Origin: Paracoccaceae bacterium
GTDB taxonomy: Bacteria > Pseudomonadota > Alphaproteobacteria > Rhodobacterales > Rhodobacteraceae
NCBI GenBank assembly: GCA_958296035.1
Contig: OY282431.1
Location: 1,429,001 to 1,493,000 of the forward strand
Direction of reading: 5' to 3'
DNA: 64,000 nt
How positions within the stretch are numbered: the first letter of the stretch is position 1; every line of letters starts with the position of its first letter. This document shows positions 20,210-29,252 of this stretch, piece after piece. Below the pieces are notes generated by a model. That model saw nothing but the letters and a program-made list of their open reading frames with translations, searched no databases and was not told where the DNA came from. The position numbers and the translations under genes were made by a program.

Positions 20210-21425
20210 CAGCCTGGACCGAGTACTGCAACCCAATCCCCGTATGCCCAGGAGGAAGAGGGAGAAATATCCTCAACCAGATGTTTCGGACCGTTAACAG
20301 GAATGCGTTGATTGCAATCGTGCCGTAATTTGGCTCCCACAGATTGGTTGTCCAGCTGTCGATAGTCTTGCAAGATTGGTCCAGAGGCAACAAAGAAACA
20401 GCCCTACGCTGTCCAAATACATGATTCACAAAGTCACACTGTATCGCGATGCGTCAACTTCAGTCTCAAGACCAAATGTTACTTTGGGCAATTATATGTG
20501 ATTGTGTGCACGTGATTGCAAAAGCAAGAACTGGCCTTCGTGGCTCGTGCGGCAGTAACATTGCCAGGTGGGCCCAACTCATGGATTACCCGAGAATCGT
20601 CACCGTGGCCTGCATTTTCCCGCTCCGGGTGGTACGGCGCGCTTGGCGGGTTTCGGTGCGTCACTGGCTGCCAGCGGTCTGCAAGCTGAAGCCGCCACCG
20701 GTCGGTGACTGTCACCGCGCGCGCGATTACCGCCGACCGTCGCCAAAATGCCGGCGGTCATCATACCGGGTTGGAGCTTTGCGGCACGCAACCCCGGCGG
20801 GTCTCTCAGGCCTGGTACCGGACTCGCGCAAGACCCGTTGCGATTTCTGGATACGGCACCACAAGAGGCCCCGCACATTGCTGGTTGAGAGCGCAATAGA
20901 TGGGCAGTCGGCGCTGTCCCCGAGCGATTCTGGCCTGTTTATATCAACCGCAGGAGTTGCGGTGCGCCTGCCTCTGAAGATCGTGGAGCTCGACCCAAAG
21001 GTGATACTGTGCGGTTTTGGCACCGATGATGCAGGAGACCCCGCAGCCGATGCCCGGTTAGCAGGCAAACTGATGGTCACTAGCAAATTCACCGACGTCT
21101 TGATGATCAAATAGCCCGCCAACATCCAGCCCAAGAGACGATCGCTCTCCGGTGGCTGGTTCCCTGTTCGCCCGCCAGCAAGGACAAGACAGCAAGACAA
21201 TCCGGAAACCGTCCGGTCATCCGTGCAAATCCAGTGCAACTGAAAAGTAGCGTCCACCCTATGCCGTCCGATAGCATTTGTTATGCCGGAAAGTTCGCGG
21301 CAGAAAAAGCCCGATCAAGAGATTTTGCGTTTGTACTCCGACTTACAGATTTGTAAGGGGGCACCATAACGCAAGCGTTATGCCGTTGTGGAAGGCGTAG
21401 CACGCGCTCTGAGAAGAGGGGACAG
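20210..21425 (+). other. Gene-poor interval before the BCCT operon
   Basis: About 1.2 kb hold no gene I recognise. A 221-codon plus-strand frame (20449-21114) is open but has arginine-rich, motif-free sequence, and its neighbours in other frames are broken by stops, so I do not call it. The last 90 bases carry two palindromes, listed separately, that probably belong to the control region of the following operon. Confidence 0.45.
21342..21382. promoter_or_regulatory. Two perfect palindromes upstream of the binding protein-BCCT-Hsp20 operon
   Basis: CTTACA-GATT-TGTAAG (21342-21357) and CATAACGC-AA-GCGTTATG (21365-21382) are two different perfect inverted repeats, with 6- and 8-bp arms, seven bases apart. 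The second ends 43 bases before the ATG at 21426. Their size and position suit operator sites for dimeric repressors, but neither matches a named consensus I can assign. Either could instead be an mRNA hairpin. No regulator gene is adjacent. Confidence 0.5.
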
Positions 21426-22538
21426 ATGATGAAGCAATTGATTGGAAGACTGTTTGGCCTGCTGGCGGGCGTTCTTATATCGGCATCGCCTGGAACGGTC
21501 TCCGCGCACTCGGACCTGACGCTGGTCAATTTCGGAGGCAGCGCGGCACGCGCCCAAATGCTTGCACTGCTGCGGCCTTGGGCAGATCGAACCGGGGCCT
21601 ACGCTACGATGGTAGAGTATAATGGCGGGATAGAGGAAATCCGCCGCCAGGTCGAAGCTGCAAACGTGACCTGGGACGTCATCGACATGGAATATTCAGA
21701 CCTGATTCAAGCGTGCAGCGAAGGTTTGCTAGAGACTTTTGACCCCAACACGCTTCCCAGAGGCGGTGACGGCACCTCGGCACTGGAAGATTTCCGTGAC
21801 GGAGCCCTGCATGAATGCGGCGTCGGCAACCTGATCTGGTCGACCGTTTATGCACATAACGGCGACACTTACGAGACAGCCCCGACAACCATAGCGGATT
21901 TCTTCGACATCGAAGCATTTCCTGGCAAACGGGGCATTCGTCGTGATCCACGCGGCATTCTTGAATGGGCACTTATGGCGGATGGAGTCGCAGCTTCCGA
22001 TGTCTACGCCATGCTTAGTACACCCGACGGCCTGGACCGTGCCTTTGCCAGGCTAGAGGAGATTCGTTCCAGCATCGTCTGGTGGGAACGGGGACCACAG
22101 CCTGCCCGGATGCTGGGCAGTGGTGAGGTAGCGATGAGCATGGCTTGGAACGGCCGCCTGTACCGACCGATTGTCGAGGATGGCCGCGACATTCGTATTG
22201 TCTGGGATGGACAAATTTGGGAGTACGATCTTTATGCAATTCCCAAGGGATCACGAAACATGGCAGCAGCCATTGATTTCGTCAAATACGCGACGAGCAC
22301 AGGAAAGCTGGCGGATTGGGTGAAGTACATCTCTTACGGTCCAGCACGGAAATCGTCAGCAGCCATTGTGCCACCTGAAATGGATGCCATGCTACCGACG
22401 AGTGAAGCCAATCTTGCCAACGCGCTGCGTTTCGACTCGCAATGGTGGGCACAGAATATGGACAGTATTCGTCCGAGGTTTGAGACTTTCACTTCTCGAG
22501 ATTTCGGGAATGAAGGTGCTCATGTCGGCCGTTTCTAA
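21426..22538 (+). CDS. ABC-type periplasmic substrate-binding protein, PotD/PotF-like
   Basis: This 370-residue protein has a signal peptide (cleavage after about SAHS, residues 25-30) and a mature start LTLVNFGGSAARAQMLALLR of the spermidine/putrescine-type or iron-type binding fold. Family features include WDVIDMEYSDLIQACSEGLL, FPGKRGIRRDPRGILEWAL and GSGEVAMSMAWNGRLY. Such proteins bind polyamines or other small cations in the periplasm. No ABC permease or ATPase follows: 22 bases later comes a BCCT secondary transporter. The ligand may therefore be a betaine-like cation, but this is inference. An AGAGGGGA ribosome binding site precedes the double ATG. Confidence 0.8.
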   Translation: MMKQLIGRLFGLLAGVLISASPGTVSAHSDLTLVNFGGSAARAQMLALLRPWADRTGAYATMVEYNGGIEEIRRQVEAANVTWDVIDMEYSDLIQACSEGLLETFDPNTLPRGGDGTSALEDFRDGALHECGVGNLIWSTVYAHNGDTYETAPTTIADFFDIEAFPGKRGIRRDPRGILEWALMADGVAASDVYAMLSTPDGLDRAFARLEEIRSSIVWWERGPQPARMLGSGEVAMSMAWNGRLYRPIVEDGRDIRIVWDGQIWEYDLYAIPKGSRNMAAAIDFVKYATSTGKLADWVKYISYGPARKSSAAIVPPEMDAMLPTSEANLANALRFDSQWWAQNMDSIRPRFETFTSRDFGNEGAHVGRF

Positions 22539-22559
22539 AGCTCAAACCCGGAGAAAGTC

Positions 22560-24212
22560 ATGCAAGGACCAAAAGTAGACAAAATCATCTTCTGGACGGC
22601 TCTCGTCGTCATCGTACTGTTTTCCGCGCCGCTGGTCTTTTTTCCAGCAGAGGGAAAGGCAGTGCTCGGCCGAGCATTGTCGTGGTCGACCAAGACTCTG
22701 GGCTGGGCCTATTTGTGGTTCACCATAGGAACGTTCGGGATATTGTGCTATTTCGCATTGGGACGGTTCGGCAAAGTCCGCTTTGGCGGACCGGATGCGC
22801 GGCCCGAATTTTCGCTGCCCAGTTGGGTGGCCATGTTGTTTTGTGCCGGCATTGGTGCCAGCGTCATGTACTGGGGCACGATCGAGTGGGCGTATTACTA
22901 TTCGGGTCCGCCCTTCGGAATCGAACCCGGAACCAAGGAAGCGACCGAATGGGCGGCCATGTACGGGCTGTTTCACTGGGGCTTCACCGCCTGGGCAGTC
23001 TATTGTATACCGACCCTGCCGCTTGCCTATCTGTACTGGAATAAGGGCAGGTCTGTGTTGCGGCTATCCGCCGCCTGTGAGGGCGTGATCGGCAGTCGTC
23101 ATGCCAACGGAACTGTCGGCAAAATGATCGATGTGCTTTTCATGTTCGGCCTGATTGGCGGTGTCGGCACTTCACTCGGCCTGGGGACACCGATGCTGTC
23201 AGCTGCCTTGGCAGATCTCTTCGGCGTTGAGCGCAATTTCCAGCTTGATCTCATCGTTATTGCCATTTGGTCGGCCATCTTCGGCTTCTCCGTTTATTCC
23301 GGTCTGGAGAAGGGCATCAAGGTGCTGTCTGACATCAACCTCTGGCTGATCATCTTTGTGCTTGGTTTTTCATTCCTGTTCGGGCCGACAATCTTCATGC
23401 TCGACACGTTCACAAACTCCGTAGGCTTGCTGGTTCAGAACTTTATAGAAATGAGTTTCTATGTAGACCCGGTTGCCAAGGCTGAAAACTTTATCGAAGC
23501 GGCAGGCCAGGGAAAGTCATATGTCGACGCCGGGGGAACGTTCCCCGAATGGTGGACTATTTTCTACTGGGCCTGGTGGATAGCCTACGCTCCGTTCATG
23601 GGCCTGTTTGTGGCGCGCATCTCTCGCGGCCGTACGGTTCGAGAACTGATCGCTGTAGAGATCCTCGGCGGTTCGTTCGGATGCTGGGTCTTCTTCGCGG
23701 TACTTGGCAACGGATCCATGTTCTTCCAGTTGGAAGGCGTGCTGGACCTTAGCGCAATGGTTTCCGATGGACTCGCTCCCGAGGCGATTGTTGCTACAAT
23801 CAAGGAGTTTGGTGGACGTACCATTCCGTTCACAATACCGTTGCTCGTTGTATTCATCGTATTGGCCTTCATATTCGGAGCCACTACACTCGATAGCTCG
23901 GCCTACACACTGGCTACGGTTGCGACCAAAGACAGTGGCGAGGCCGTCGAGCCGGCTCGCTGGCACAGATTCTTCTGGGCCATTGCCCTTGCCGCTGTTT
24001 CCCTGTCGCTGATGTTTGCGGGTGGGAAGGACAGTTTGAGCGCGCTACAGGCAGCCTCGGTTGTTGTAGCTCTGCCGCTCATGGTTATTCTGGTCCTCAT
24101 GGTGCTTTCGTTCATGAAGTGGCTAAATGAGGACTACCCAGCCGATGAGTTGGATGAAGGCAAAGATGTCAACATTGCGATTTCGCAAAGTAAAGCCACT
24201 GCGGGAGAATAG
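22560..24212 (+). CDS. BCCT-family transporter (betaine/carnitine/choline)
   Basis: This 550-residue protein has 12 predicted membrane segments and the BCCT signatures: GIGASVMYWGTIEWAYYY in the third helix region, WTIFYWAWWIAYAPFMGLFV and ARISRGRTVRELI in the eighth-ninth helix region. The tryptophan-rich block forms the trimethylammonium-binding box in known members. BCCT proteins import glycine betaine, choline or carnitine with Na+ or H+. The C-terminal tail after about residue 520 is short and acidic. Unusually it lies between a periplasmic binding protein gene (22 bp upstream) and an hsp20 gene (3 bp downstream). Family assignment is secure and the substrate is open. Confidence 0.92.
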   Translation: MQGPKVDKIIFWTALVVIVLFSAPLVFFPAEGKAVLGRALSWSTKTLGWAYLWFTIGTFGILCYFALGRFGKVRFGGPDARPEFSLPSWVAMLFCAGIGASVMYWGTIEWAYYYSGPPFGIEPGTKEATEWAAMYGLFHWGFTAWAVYCIPTLPLAYLYWNKGRSVLRLSAACEGVIGSRHANGTVGKMIDVLFMFGLIGGVGTSLGLGTPMLSAALADLFGVERNFQLDLIVIAIWSAIFGFSVYSGLEKGIKVLSDINLWLIIFVLGFSFLFGPTIFMLDTFTNSVGLLVQNFIEMSFYVDPVAKAENFIEAAGQGKSYVDAGGTFPEWWTIFYWAWWIAYAPFMGLFVARISRGRTVRELIAVEILGGSFGCWVFFAVLGNGSMFFQLEGVLDLSAMVSDGLAPEAIVATIKEFGGRTIPFTIPLLVVFIVLAFIFGATTLDSSAYTLATVATKDSGEAVEPARWHRFFWAIALAAVSLSLMFAGGKDSLSALQAASVVVALPLMVILVLMVLSFMKWLNEDYPADELDEGKDVNIAISQSKATAGE

Positions 24213-24215
24213 TCG

Positions 24216-24656
24216 ATGGCACAGCGCATAGCCTCACCGTTCGGAACTGTAATTCTGTCCGGAAACCACCATGAAAATGTACTTGAGCGAGTCTTTGGAG
24301 AAGCGTCGCCAGAGGGTCCGGCGCGCAGCCCGAGGGTTCCTGCAGTCGACGTGTACGAGACACCGTCCGCATACATCCTGATGATGGACTTGCCCGGTGT
24401 TCTCAAGGAGGACATTGATGTCAAGTACAGCGATGGCACCTTGTCGATCAGCGCCGAAGCCAGAGGATTGCAGCGGACTGACGGGAAATGGATCATGCAC
24501 GAACGAAGGGTAGGACGCTATGTGCGTGGTATTAACCTCGGACGTGCCATCAGCCCGTCACGAATTTCGGCCGAATACTCGGATGGAATTCTTGAGTTGA
24601 CGATTTCCAAGCCAGGTGAGGACCAGGACGAGACCGTTGATATCAACGTTGGTTGA
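24216..24656 (+). CDS. Small heat-shock protein, Hsp20/alpha-crystallin family
   Basis: This 146-residue protein has an alpha-crystallin domain from about residue 42 to the end. Typical blocks are PAVDVYETPSAYILMMDLPG, SDGTLSISAEAR and ISAEYSDGILELTISKPG; the conserved ELTI-x-KP near the end is present. It holds unfolding proteins in the cytoplasm for refolding. The start lies three bases after the BCCT stop, so the two are almost certainly co-translated. Linking an osmolyte transporter to a chaperone points to a stress-response unit. A strong terminator follows 46 bases after the stop. Confidence 0.92.
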   Translation: MAQRIASPFGTVILSGNHHENVLERVFGEASPEGPARSPRVPAVDVYETPSAYILMMDLPGVLKEDIDVKYSDGTLSISAEARGLQRTDGKWIMHERRVGRYVRGINLGRAISPSRISAEYSDGILELTISKPGEDQDETVDINVG

Positions 24657-24702
24657 CGCCATCTGGCAAACAAGTTGACCAGACACACTCAGGTATTAAT
24701 TG

Positions 24703-24728
24703 GGGGCAGACGTGGTCTGCCCCTTTTT
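24703..24728 (+). terminator. Rho-independent terminator after hsp20
   Basis: GGGGCAGAC-GTG-GTCTGCCCC forms a perfect 9-bp stem with a 3-base loop, followed directly by TTTTT. It closes the binding protein-BCCT-Hsp20 operon. This is the clearest intrinsic terminator in the window. Confidence 0.93.
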
Positions 24729-25998
24729 GGATTGGTAGTGGACGCAGGTTAGGCCTGTACAGGTTATGGGCCCGCCTTCCCTACGGGAAACTCAAAGCTG
24801 CATTTCCGATTGCGGGTTGCAAGCCAACCCTGCTGACCAGTGCGACTGCGCTTGAACAAATGATTCCGCCGCAATAATCGTCCCTTGAAGGCCTTGAGCC
24901 GAATGGCGCCGCCTGGTTTGTCGTAGCGGGCAAACGAGTATGTCCCTGTAAGCTGTTGACGATCAGCATCTGTCCTCCGATCATCTTAAGACGGTTAAAC
25001 CCGTAATACGGATGGAGACAGGGTCCATGGAAAACGGCATTGCACAAACACCACCCACCCCAAGGCAAGCTTCCGCTCGTCGCCGTGATGAATGGCAAGA
25101 TATTGATAACACTTGACAATCATCGGAGCTGAAACCCAGGAACTTCTGTAACACAGGGCATTCGCTACCGCACGTTTTAGAGATGGTGCCAGTGCTTCAG
25201 CGAGTGTGGTCATGGATGGCTACTCACGAACACCCCGCAGTCGATCAGTGTCCTTCCTTCGCCTTTTTCTAGGAGCAGAGGTTGCACGCGCAACCACGCG
25301 TTGGGGATGGTTGCGGATTTCGTCTGCGCGGGCCGTTCGGGTCCTGCACAAGGGCGGTTCATGATTATCGGTGTCCTTGGAGGTCACCTTGATGTCGGCC
25401 TCCGAGGCGTCCAAGACTTGCGCTCGAAAACTTGGTACACTCGCTCACCATAAACTCCACACCGCAGTCCGATGACACCTATTCATTCCTAATGTGCCGG
25501 TCCGGCGGGTCCATGTCCTGGAATAGGAACCTCCTGTTGACTATTGGATGCTCCTGACCGAGCACCCGCTCTCCCAACATGGCCCGCGCTTCTGCGAGTT
25601 GGGCTTTAGGATTGTTACAAATCATTTTGCAAATCCCTGGTATTCTCAATCCCTTGCTCCGCAGCCAGACTGGTCCAGCAATAAGAAAAATTGGATCAAC
25701 TGGCACTCCGGCACCCTTGCGGTGCAAATTCCCAAGGCGGCACTGTGTTGTGTCTCCATCCCCCATGTCTCAGACAAGGGACGACACGCTCTTACAGCGG
25801 TCTCATAGGCGCCGATTATAGGGCCTTCAATCCCGCCTACGGAGCCAGTGCTTCGCAGGGTCCTGCCTCACTTCCTCGTCACCTGGTCGATAATCCACCG
25901 ATGGTGGACGCAACAGCGATTTCATAGGAGTTGGAATTACTTGATCCCAGCAGTCGAATAGGCTGTCTATAGCAACAGTTGCCTTCGCAGATGGAGAA
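24729..25998. other. Gene-poor interval left of the IS21 element
   Basis: About 1.3 kb contain only short, motif-free frames on both strands. No RNA gene is visible. The sequence continues on the far side of the IS element (from 28337) without a recognisable split gene. Confidence 0.45.
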
Positions 25999-26028
25999 TG
26001 GTGTGTCAATGCTAAGTTAAAAGTGCTC
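25999..26028 (+). repeat. IS21 left end with target duplication
   Basis: TGGTG (25999-26003) is the left target duplication. The left inverted repeat follows, starting TGTCAATGCTAAG and ending GTGCTC at 26028. It is the exact reverse complement of 28307-28331. Confidence 0.95.
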
Positions 26029-26149
26029 AAAAAGGCTAAAATAAAAGTGCCCAGTTCAGGAGCTTTTCACCTCCTCATTGGAGGTGAAATCTTTCGTAAC
26101 TTCTGCTTTCTGCTGCCGTCATTTTCAGCGGCAGACAGAAGGCGAACCC

Positions 26150-27400
26150 ATGACTTTGAGCCTGGAGACTATTGTGAACATACACGAACTGAAGCGGCAA
26201 GGATACAGCATCAGCGCCATCGCACGTGCCACCGGACGGGACCGCAAGACGGTCCGCAAATATCTCAAACAGGGGCTGAAGGCCCCGACTCCGACCCGCC
26301 GCAGGCGCCTCAAGCCACGGCAGCTCGAGCCTTTCGAGGACGACCTGACCGAACGCATCAAGCTGGTGCCGGGCATCACCGCCCGCCGCCTTCTCCGTGA
26401 CCTCCGTGCCATGGGCTACAACGGCAGCTATGCAACCGTAACCGCATTCCTGCGCCGGGTGAGGCCACAACCACCGACCACCTTCGTCCCCCGCTTCGAG
26501 ACGCCGCCAGGGCGGCAGGCCCAGGTCGACTTTGCCGAGTTCAAGTGCGACTTCAGTGGCACAGCCAGCGCCGTCGAGCGGGTGTGGCTGTTTTCCATGG
26601 TCCTCGGCGCAAGCCGCTGGATGTGGGGACGCTTCTGCACCGACCAGAAGCAACAGACCCTGCTGCGCATGCCCATCCATGCCTTCGAGGCCATGGGCGG
26701 GGTGCCGGCTGAAATCCTGCCTGACCGCATGAAAACAGCTGTGAGTGGCACCGCTAGCGAGGGTGCGGTGCGCGACAACCCGGCCTATGTCGACATGCTC
26801 GGTCATTACGGCTCGGTGCCACGGGCCTGTCGGCCTTACCGCGCCGCGACGAAAGGCAAGGTCGAGAGAAGTTTCGGTTATGTCAGATCCGACTTCTATC
26901 CCGGTCGTACATTTTGCAATCTGGATGATCTGAACGGGCCGTTCAACGACTGGCGTGACGACGTCGCCAACCGACGCCGTCATGCCACCACCGGTCGGAT
27001 CGTCAAAGAGGCCTACGAGGCGGCGCGTCCTGCCTTGCTGCCTCTGCCCCCGATGCCATGGAACGGCGTCATAACATTGCCGCGACGGCGGGTCAGCAAG
27101 GACGGCATGGTCTCGGTGGAGGGGAACCTCTACAGTGCGCCTGACGGCCTCACAGGGCGTCATGTGCAGGTGCAGGTGAACCCTCACAGCTTGTGCATCA
27201 TTGACGCCAACGGTGCCGTGGTGGCCACACACCGGACGCCAGAGGGCGGCGGGCGTGTGGTCTCCGACCCGACCCATCGGCGGGCCAAGGTTCGGGACAG
27301 TGTGGACAGTATTCGGCAGGACGTGGATCGCATCGCTGTCCGTGATCTGTCATTTTACGGTCAGGTCGGGGTGCGCCTTGCCTCGGGAGACCGGCCATGA
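26150..27400 (+). CDS. istA: IS21-family transposase IstA
   Basis: This 416-residue transposase starts MTLSLETIVNIHELKRQGYS, followed by a helix-turn-helix (ISAIARATGRDRKTVRKYL). The catalytic rve-type domain shows the acidic residues in QAQVDFAEFKCDF, AEILPDRMKTAV and KGKVERSFGYVRSDF, a DDE triad. The C-terminal part carries the beta-barrel end VSVEGNLYSAPDGLTGRHVQ. All catalytic residues are present. The start at ATG 26150 follows AGAAGG; the frame is open upstream to 26078 without a better signal. It overlaps istB by four bases (ATGA). Confidence 0.95.
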   Translation: MTLSLETIVNIHELKRQGYSISAIARATGRDRKTVRKYLKQGLKAPTPTRRRRLKPRQLEPFEDDLTERIKLVPGITARRLLRDLRAMGYNGSYATVTAFLRRVRPQPPTTFVPRFETPPGRQAQVDFAEFKCDFSGTASAVERVWLFSMVLGASRWMWGRFCTDQKQQTLLRMPIHAFEAMGGVPAEILPDRMKTAVSGTASEGAVRDNPAYVDMLGHYGSVPRACRPYRAATKGKVERSFGYVRSDFYPGRTFCNLDDLNGPFNDWRDDVANRRRHATTGRIVKEAYEAARPALLPLPPMPWNGVITLPRRRVSKDGMVSVEGNLYSAPDGLTGRHVQVQVNPHSLCIIDANGAVVATHRTPEGGGRVVSDPTHRRAKVRDSVDSIRQDVDRIAVRDLSFYGQVGVRLASGDRP

Positions 27401-28224
27401 CAGCACGGATGCTGGACGCCATTCGCAGCAGCCTGGTCAGCCTGCGGATGCGGCGTGCCCTGGAGGAGCTTGATGCGATTGTCAGGCAGCTGGAGCGCGG
27501 TCAGTTGGGGGCCATAGAGGCCATCCATAATTTGCTGACCGCAGAAGCGGCCCGGCGGGAGGATCGGCGCGTCGCCATGGCCCTCAAGACCTGTCGTCTG
27601 GCCCCGATCAAGACCCTGGAGGGCTTCGACTTCTCCTTCCAGCCCTCGCTGGACCGGGATCGGATCATGGCGCTGGCCGAGCTCGACTTCATCAGGCGGC
27701 ATGAGACGGTTCACCTTCTAGGGCCACCGGGCACCGGCAAGAGCCATCTTGCCTGCGCTCTCGGGATCAGGGCCGTCAAGGCCGGCAAACGCGTCTACAG
27801 GACAACCCTGGTCGAGCTGGTCGAGAGCCTGGCACAGGCGGCCCGTGAGGGCAGGCTGGTGAGCAAGCTGCGGTTCTATGCGCGCATATCCCTGCTGATC
27901 GTCGACGAGATCGGCTACCTGCCGGTCTCGGAGGGCGGTGCCAATCTGTTTTTTCAACTGGTCTCGGCGCGCTACGAGAAGGCGGCCATGATCCTGACCT
28001 CGAACCGGGGCTTCGGGGAATGGGGCGAGGTGTTTGGCGATCCGGTGGTGGCGACGGCCTTGCTCGACCGCTTGTTGCATCACGCCGTGGTCATTCCGAT
28101 TGAGGGATCCAGCTACCGGTTGCGCCAGCACAGTGACCTGATGCCGGAGCATGTCAGGACCAATGCGACGATCATTCCTCCGGCGCCGAAGCCGCAAAAG
28201 GGAGCGACAATGACGGACAATTAA
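27397..28224 (+). CDS. istB: IS21-family helper ATPase IstB
   Basis: This 275-residue AAA+ ATPase, related to DnaC, helps IstA choose targets and assemble. It has an N-terminal helical region, Walker A GPPGTGKSHLACALG at about 109-123, Walker B LLIVDEIGYLPVSEGG and the sensor segment MILTSNRGFGEWGEVFGD. The length is usual for IstB (about 250-280). Its ATG overlaps the istA stop. Confidence 0.95.
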   Translation: MTARMLDAIRSSLVSLRMRRALEELDAIVRQLERGQLGAIEAIHNLLTAEAARREDRRVAMALKTCRLAPIKTLEGFDFSFQPSLDRDRIMALAELDFIRRHETVHLLGPPGTGKSHLACALGIRAVKAGKRVYRTTLVELVESLAQAAREGRLVSKLRFYARISLLIVDEIGYLPVSEGGANLFFQLVSARYEKAAMILTSNRGFGEWGEVFGDPVVATALLDRLLHHAVVIPIEGSSYRLRQHSDLMPEHVRTNATIIPPAPKPQKGATMTDN

Positions 28225-28306
28225 ATCAGCACCAAGACAGCACAAAACAACCCCAAGTGGGGATCACTACATGAGCAAAACTGGGCATTCTTAACATAGC
28301 ACAACT

Positions 28307-28336
28307 GAGCACTTTTAACTTAGCATTGACATGGTG
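28307..28336 (-). repeat. IS21 right end with target duplication
   Basis: The right inverted repeat occupies 28307-28331, reading GAGCACTTTTAACT at its inner side and ending ATTGACA. TGGTG at 28332-28336 is the second copy of the target duplication. Confidence 0.95.
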
Positions 28337-28867
28337 CCGAAGTTTGTAGCGCATTGGTGAAGAATGCCAACATATCGCTCGGTCTCTCCTGATGTATGGG
28401 ACGAACTCTTTTCGTATTTATGCAACCCGTAGTCATGGATAATAATGCTGATACATCGTCGAAAAACGCCAACCATTGTCCAGTAAGAAGAGTCGACCTC
28501 AATATGGATACCATGGTCGTCTCGAGTGGGTCCTGCGCTAGAGTTTCCACGATCATAGACAAAGAGCGCAAGCCGGCCGCCAACACCAATATCATATGCG
28601 ACCAATCCAGATTCCTGCCAGCCCGCATTTGTGGCGCGGACAGTACACGTGACCTCTCGGTCTTGGGTATCCCGAATCAATACAACCTGTCATGCGCGCC
28701 CTTCATATACCTGAACCGTTTCGTATCTGGATTTGACCTCTGGACATCGCTTCTGCATTGCTCCCCTTGTTATTTATGATCCTGATCGTCGCGCCTGGTG
28801 ACCACTAACATATCGAATATGTATGACAACTGGCGTCAGATGCGTTTGGCCTTCGCGGCGCGGTAAC
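28337..28867. other. Gene-poor interval between IS21 and the recombinase module
   Basis: Joining this sequence to the left flank of the IS does not restore a recognisable gene in any frame. A minus-strand frame of about 120 codons (28315-28680) has no motif I know and runs into the IS end. Nothing else is visible. Confidence 0.4.
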
Positions 28868-29104
28868 GTGTTTACCCCGTGACAATGGGGGTTTTGGAGG
28901 CTTCAGGGCCCTCCGGACATCGGCACGGCATGGCTTGCCTTGATATTTGCGACCCTGATGATCCTGATTGGTGCCCTCCGACAGGCCGAATGCGGGCGGC
29001 AAGGTGGCATCACATGATCTTGATCGCTGTAATTCGGCGCTGTGTTGACAGTGTGACAATGCGTGCCTTTTCGGCCTCGGGGCCGTGTTTACGGTGTGAC
29101 AATG
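28868..29104 (+). repeat. Three copies of a repeat (43-bp unit) beside the serine recombinase gene
   Basis: A 20-base core reads GTGTTTACCCCGTGACAATG at 28868, GTGTTGACAGTGTGACAATG at 29042 and GTGTTTACGGTGTGACAATG at 29085. The first two are each followed by a 23-base tail containing TTTT-x-GG and GG-x-TTC or CCTC, ending GGGCC. The second and third cores are therefore exactly 43 bases apart in tandem, and the first is displaced by 174 bases. They lie 150-390 bases beyond the recombinase stop codon. Such repeats could be recombinase-binding or end sites of the mobile module; this is inference. Confidence 0.7.
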
Positions 29105-29252
29105 CCGGTGGGCGGAAAAAACCTGCCGACGGGATCGAGGGCCTGTCCGCCAGGAGGCCTGTAAACGGTTCACCCATGATCCCGGCGACAGCTTTGCGGA
29201 GGCCGGCAGCAGCAGCCTTATCCCTGCCGATGCAATGGCTTGGTCATGCATG

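Larger units (their letters stand above)
26004..28331 (+). mobile_element. Complete IS21-family insertion sequence (2,328 bp)
   Basis: The element carries istA and istB in overlapping order, bounded by perfect 25-bp inverted repeats (26004-26028 and 28307-28331). Inside each end is a further partial copy of the end motif, with the core AAAGTGCCCAGTT on the left and AACTGGGCATTCTTAA on the right, as expected for the multiple transposase-binding sites of IS21 ends. A 5-bp direct repeat TGGTG flanks it on both sides. Intact genes, matched ends and a clean target duplication indicate a recent insertion. It landed in gene-poor sequence. Confidence 0.96.

Noticed and set aside
20449-21114. A 221-codon open frame on the plus strand
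   Set aside because: The translation is Arg-rich, has no motif or fold signature, lacks a convincing ribosome binding site and lies in a region with other decayed sequence.
26075-27277. A 400-codon frame antisense to istA
   Set aside because: It is the complement of a well-supported IS21 transposase with all catalytic residues; the antisense frame is a GC-bias shadow.
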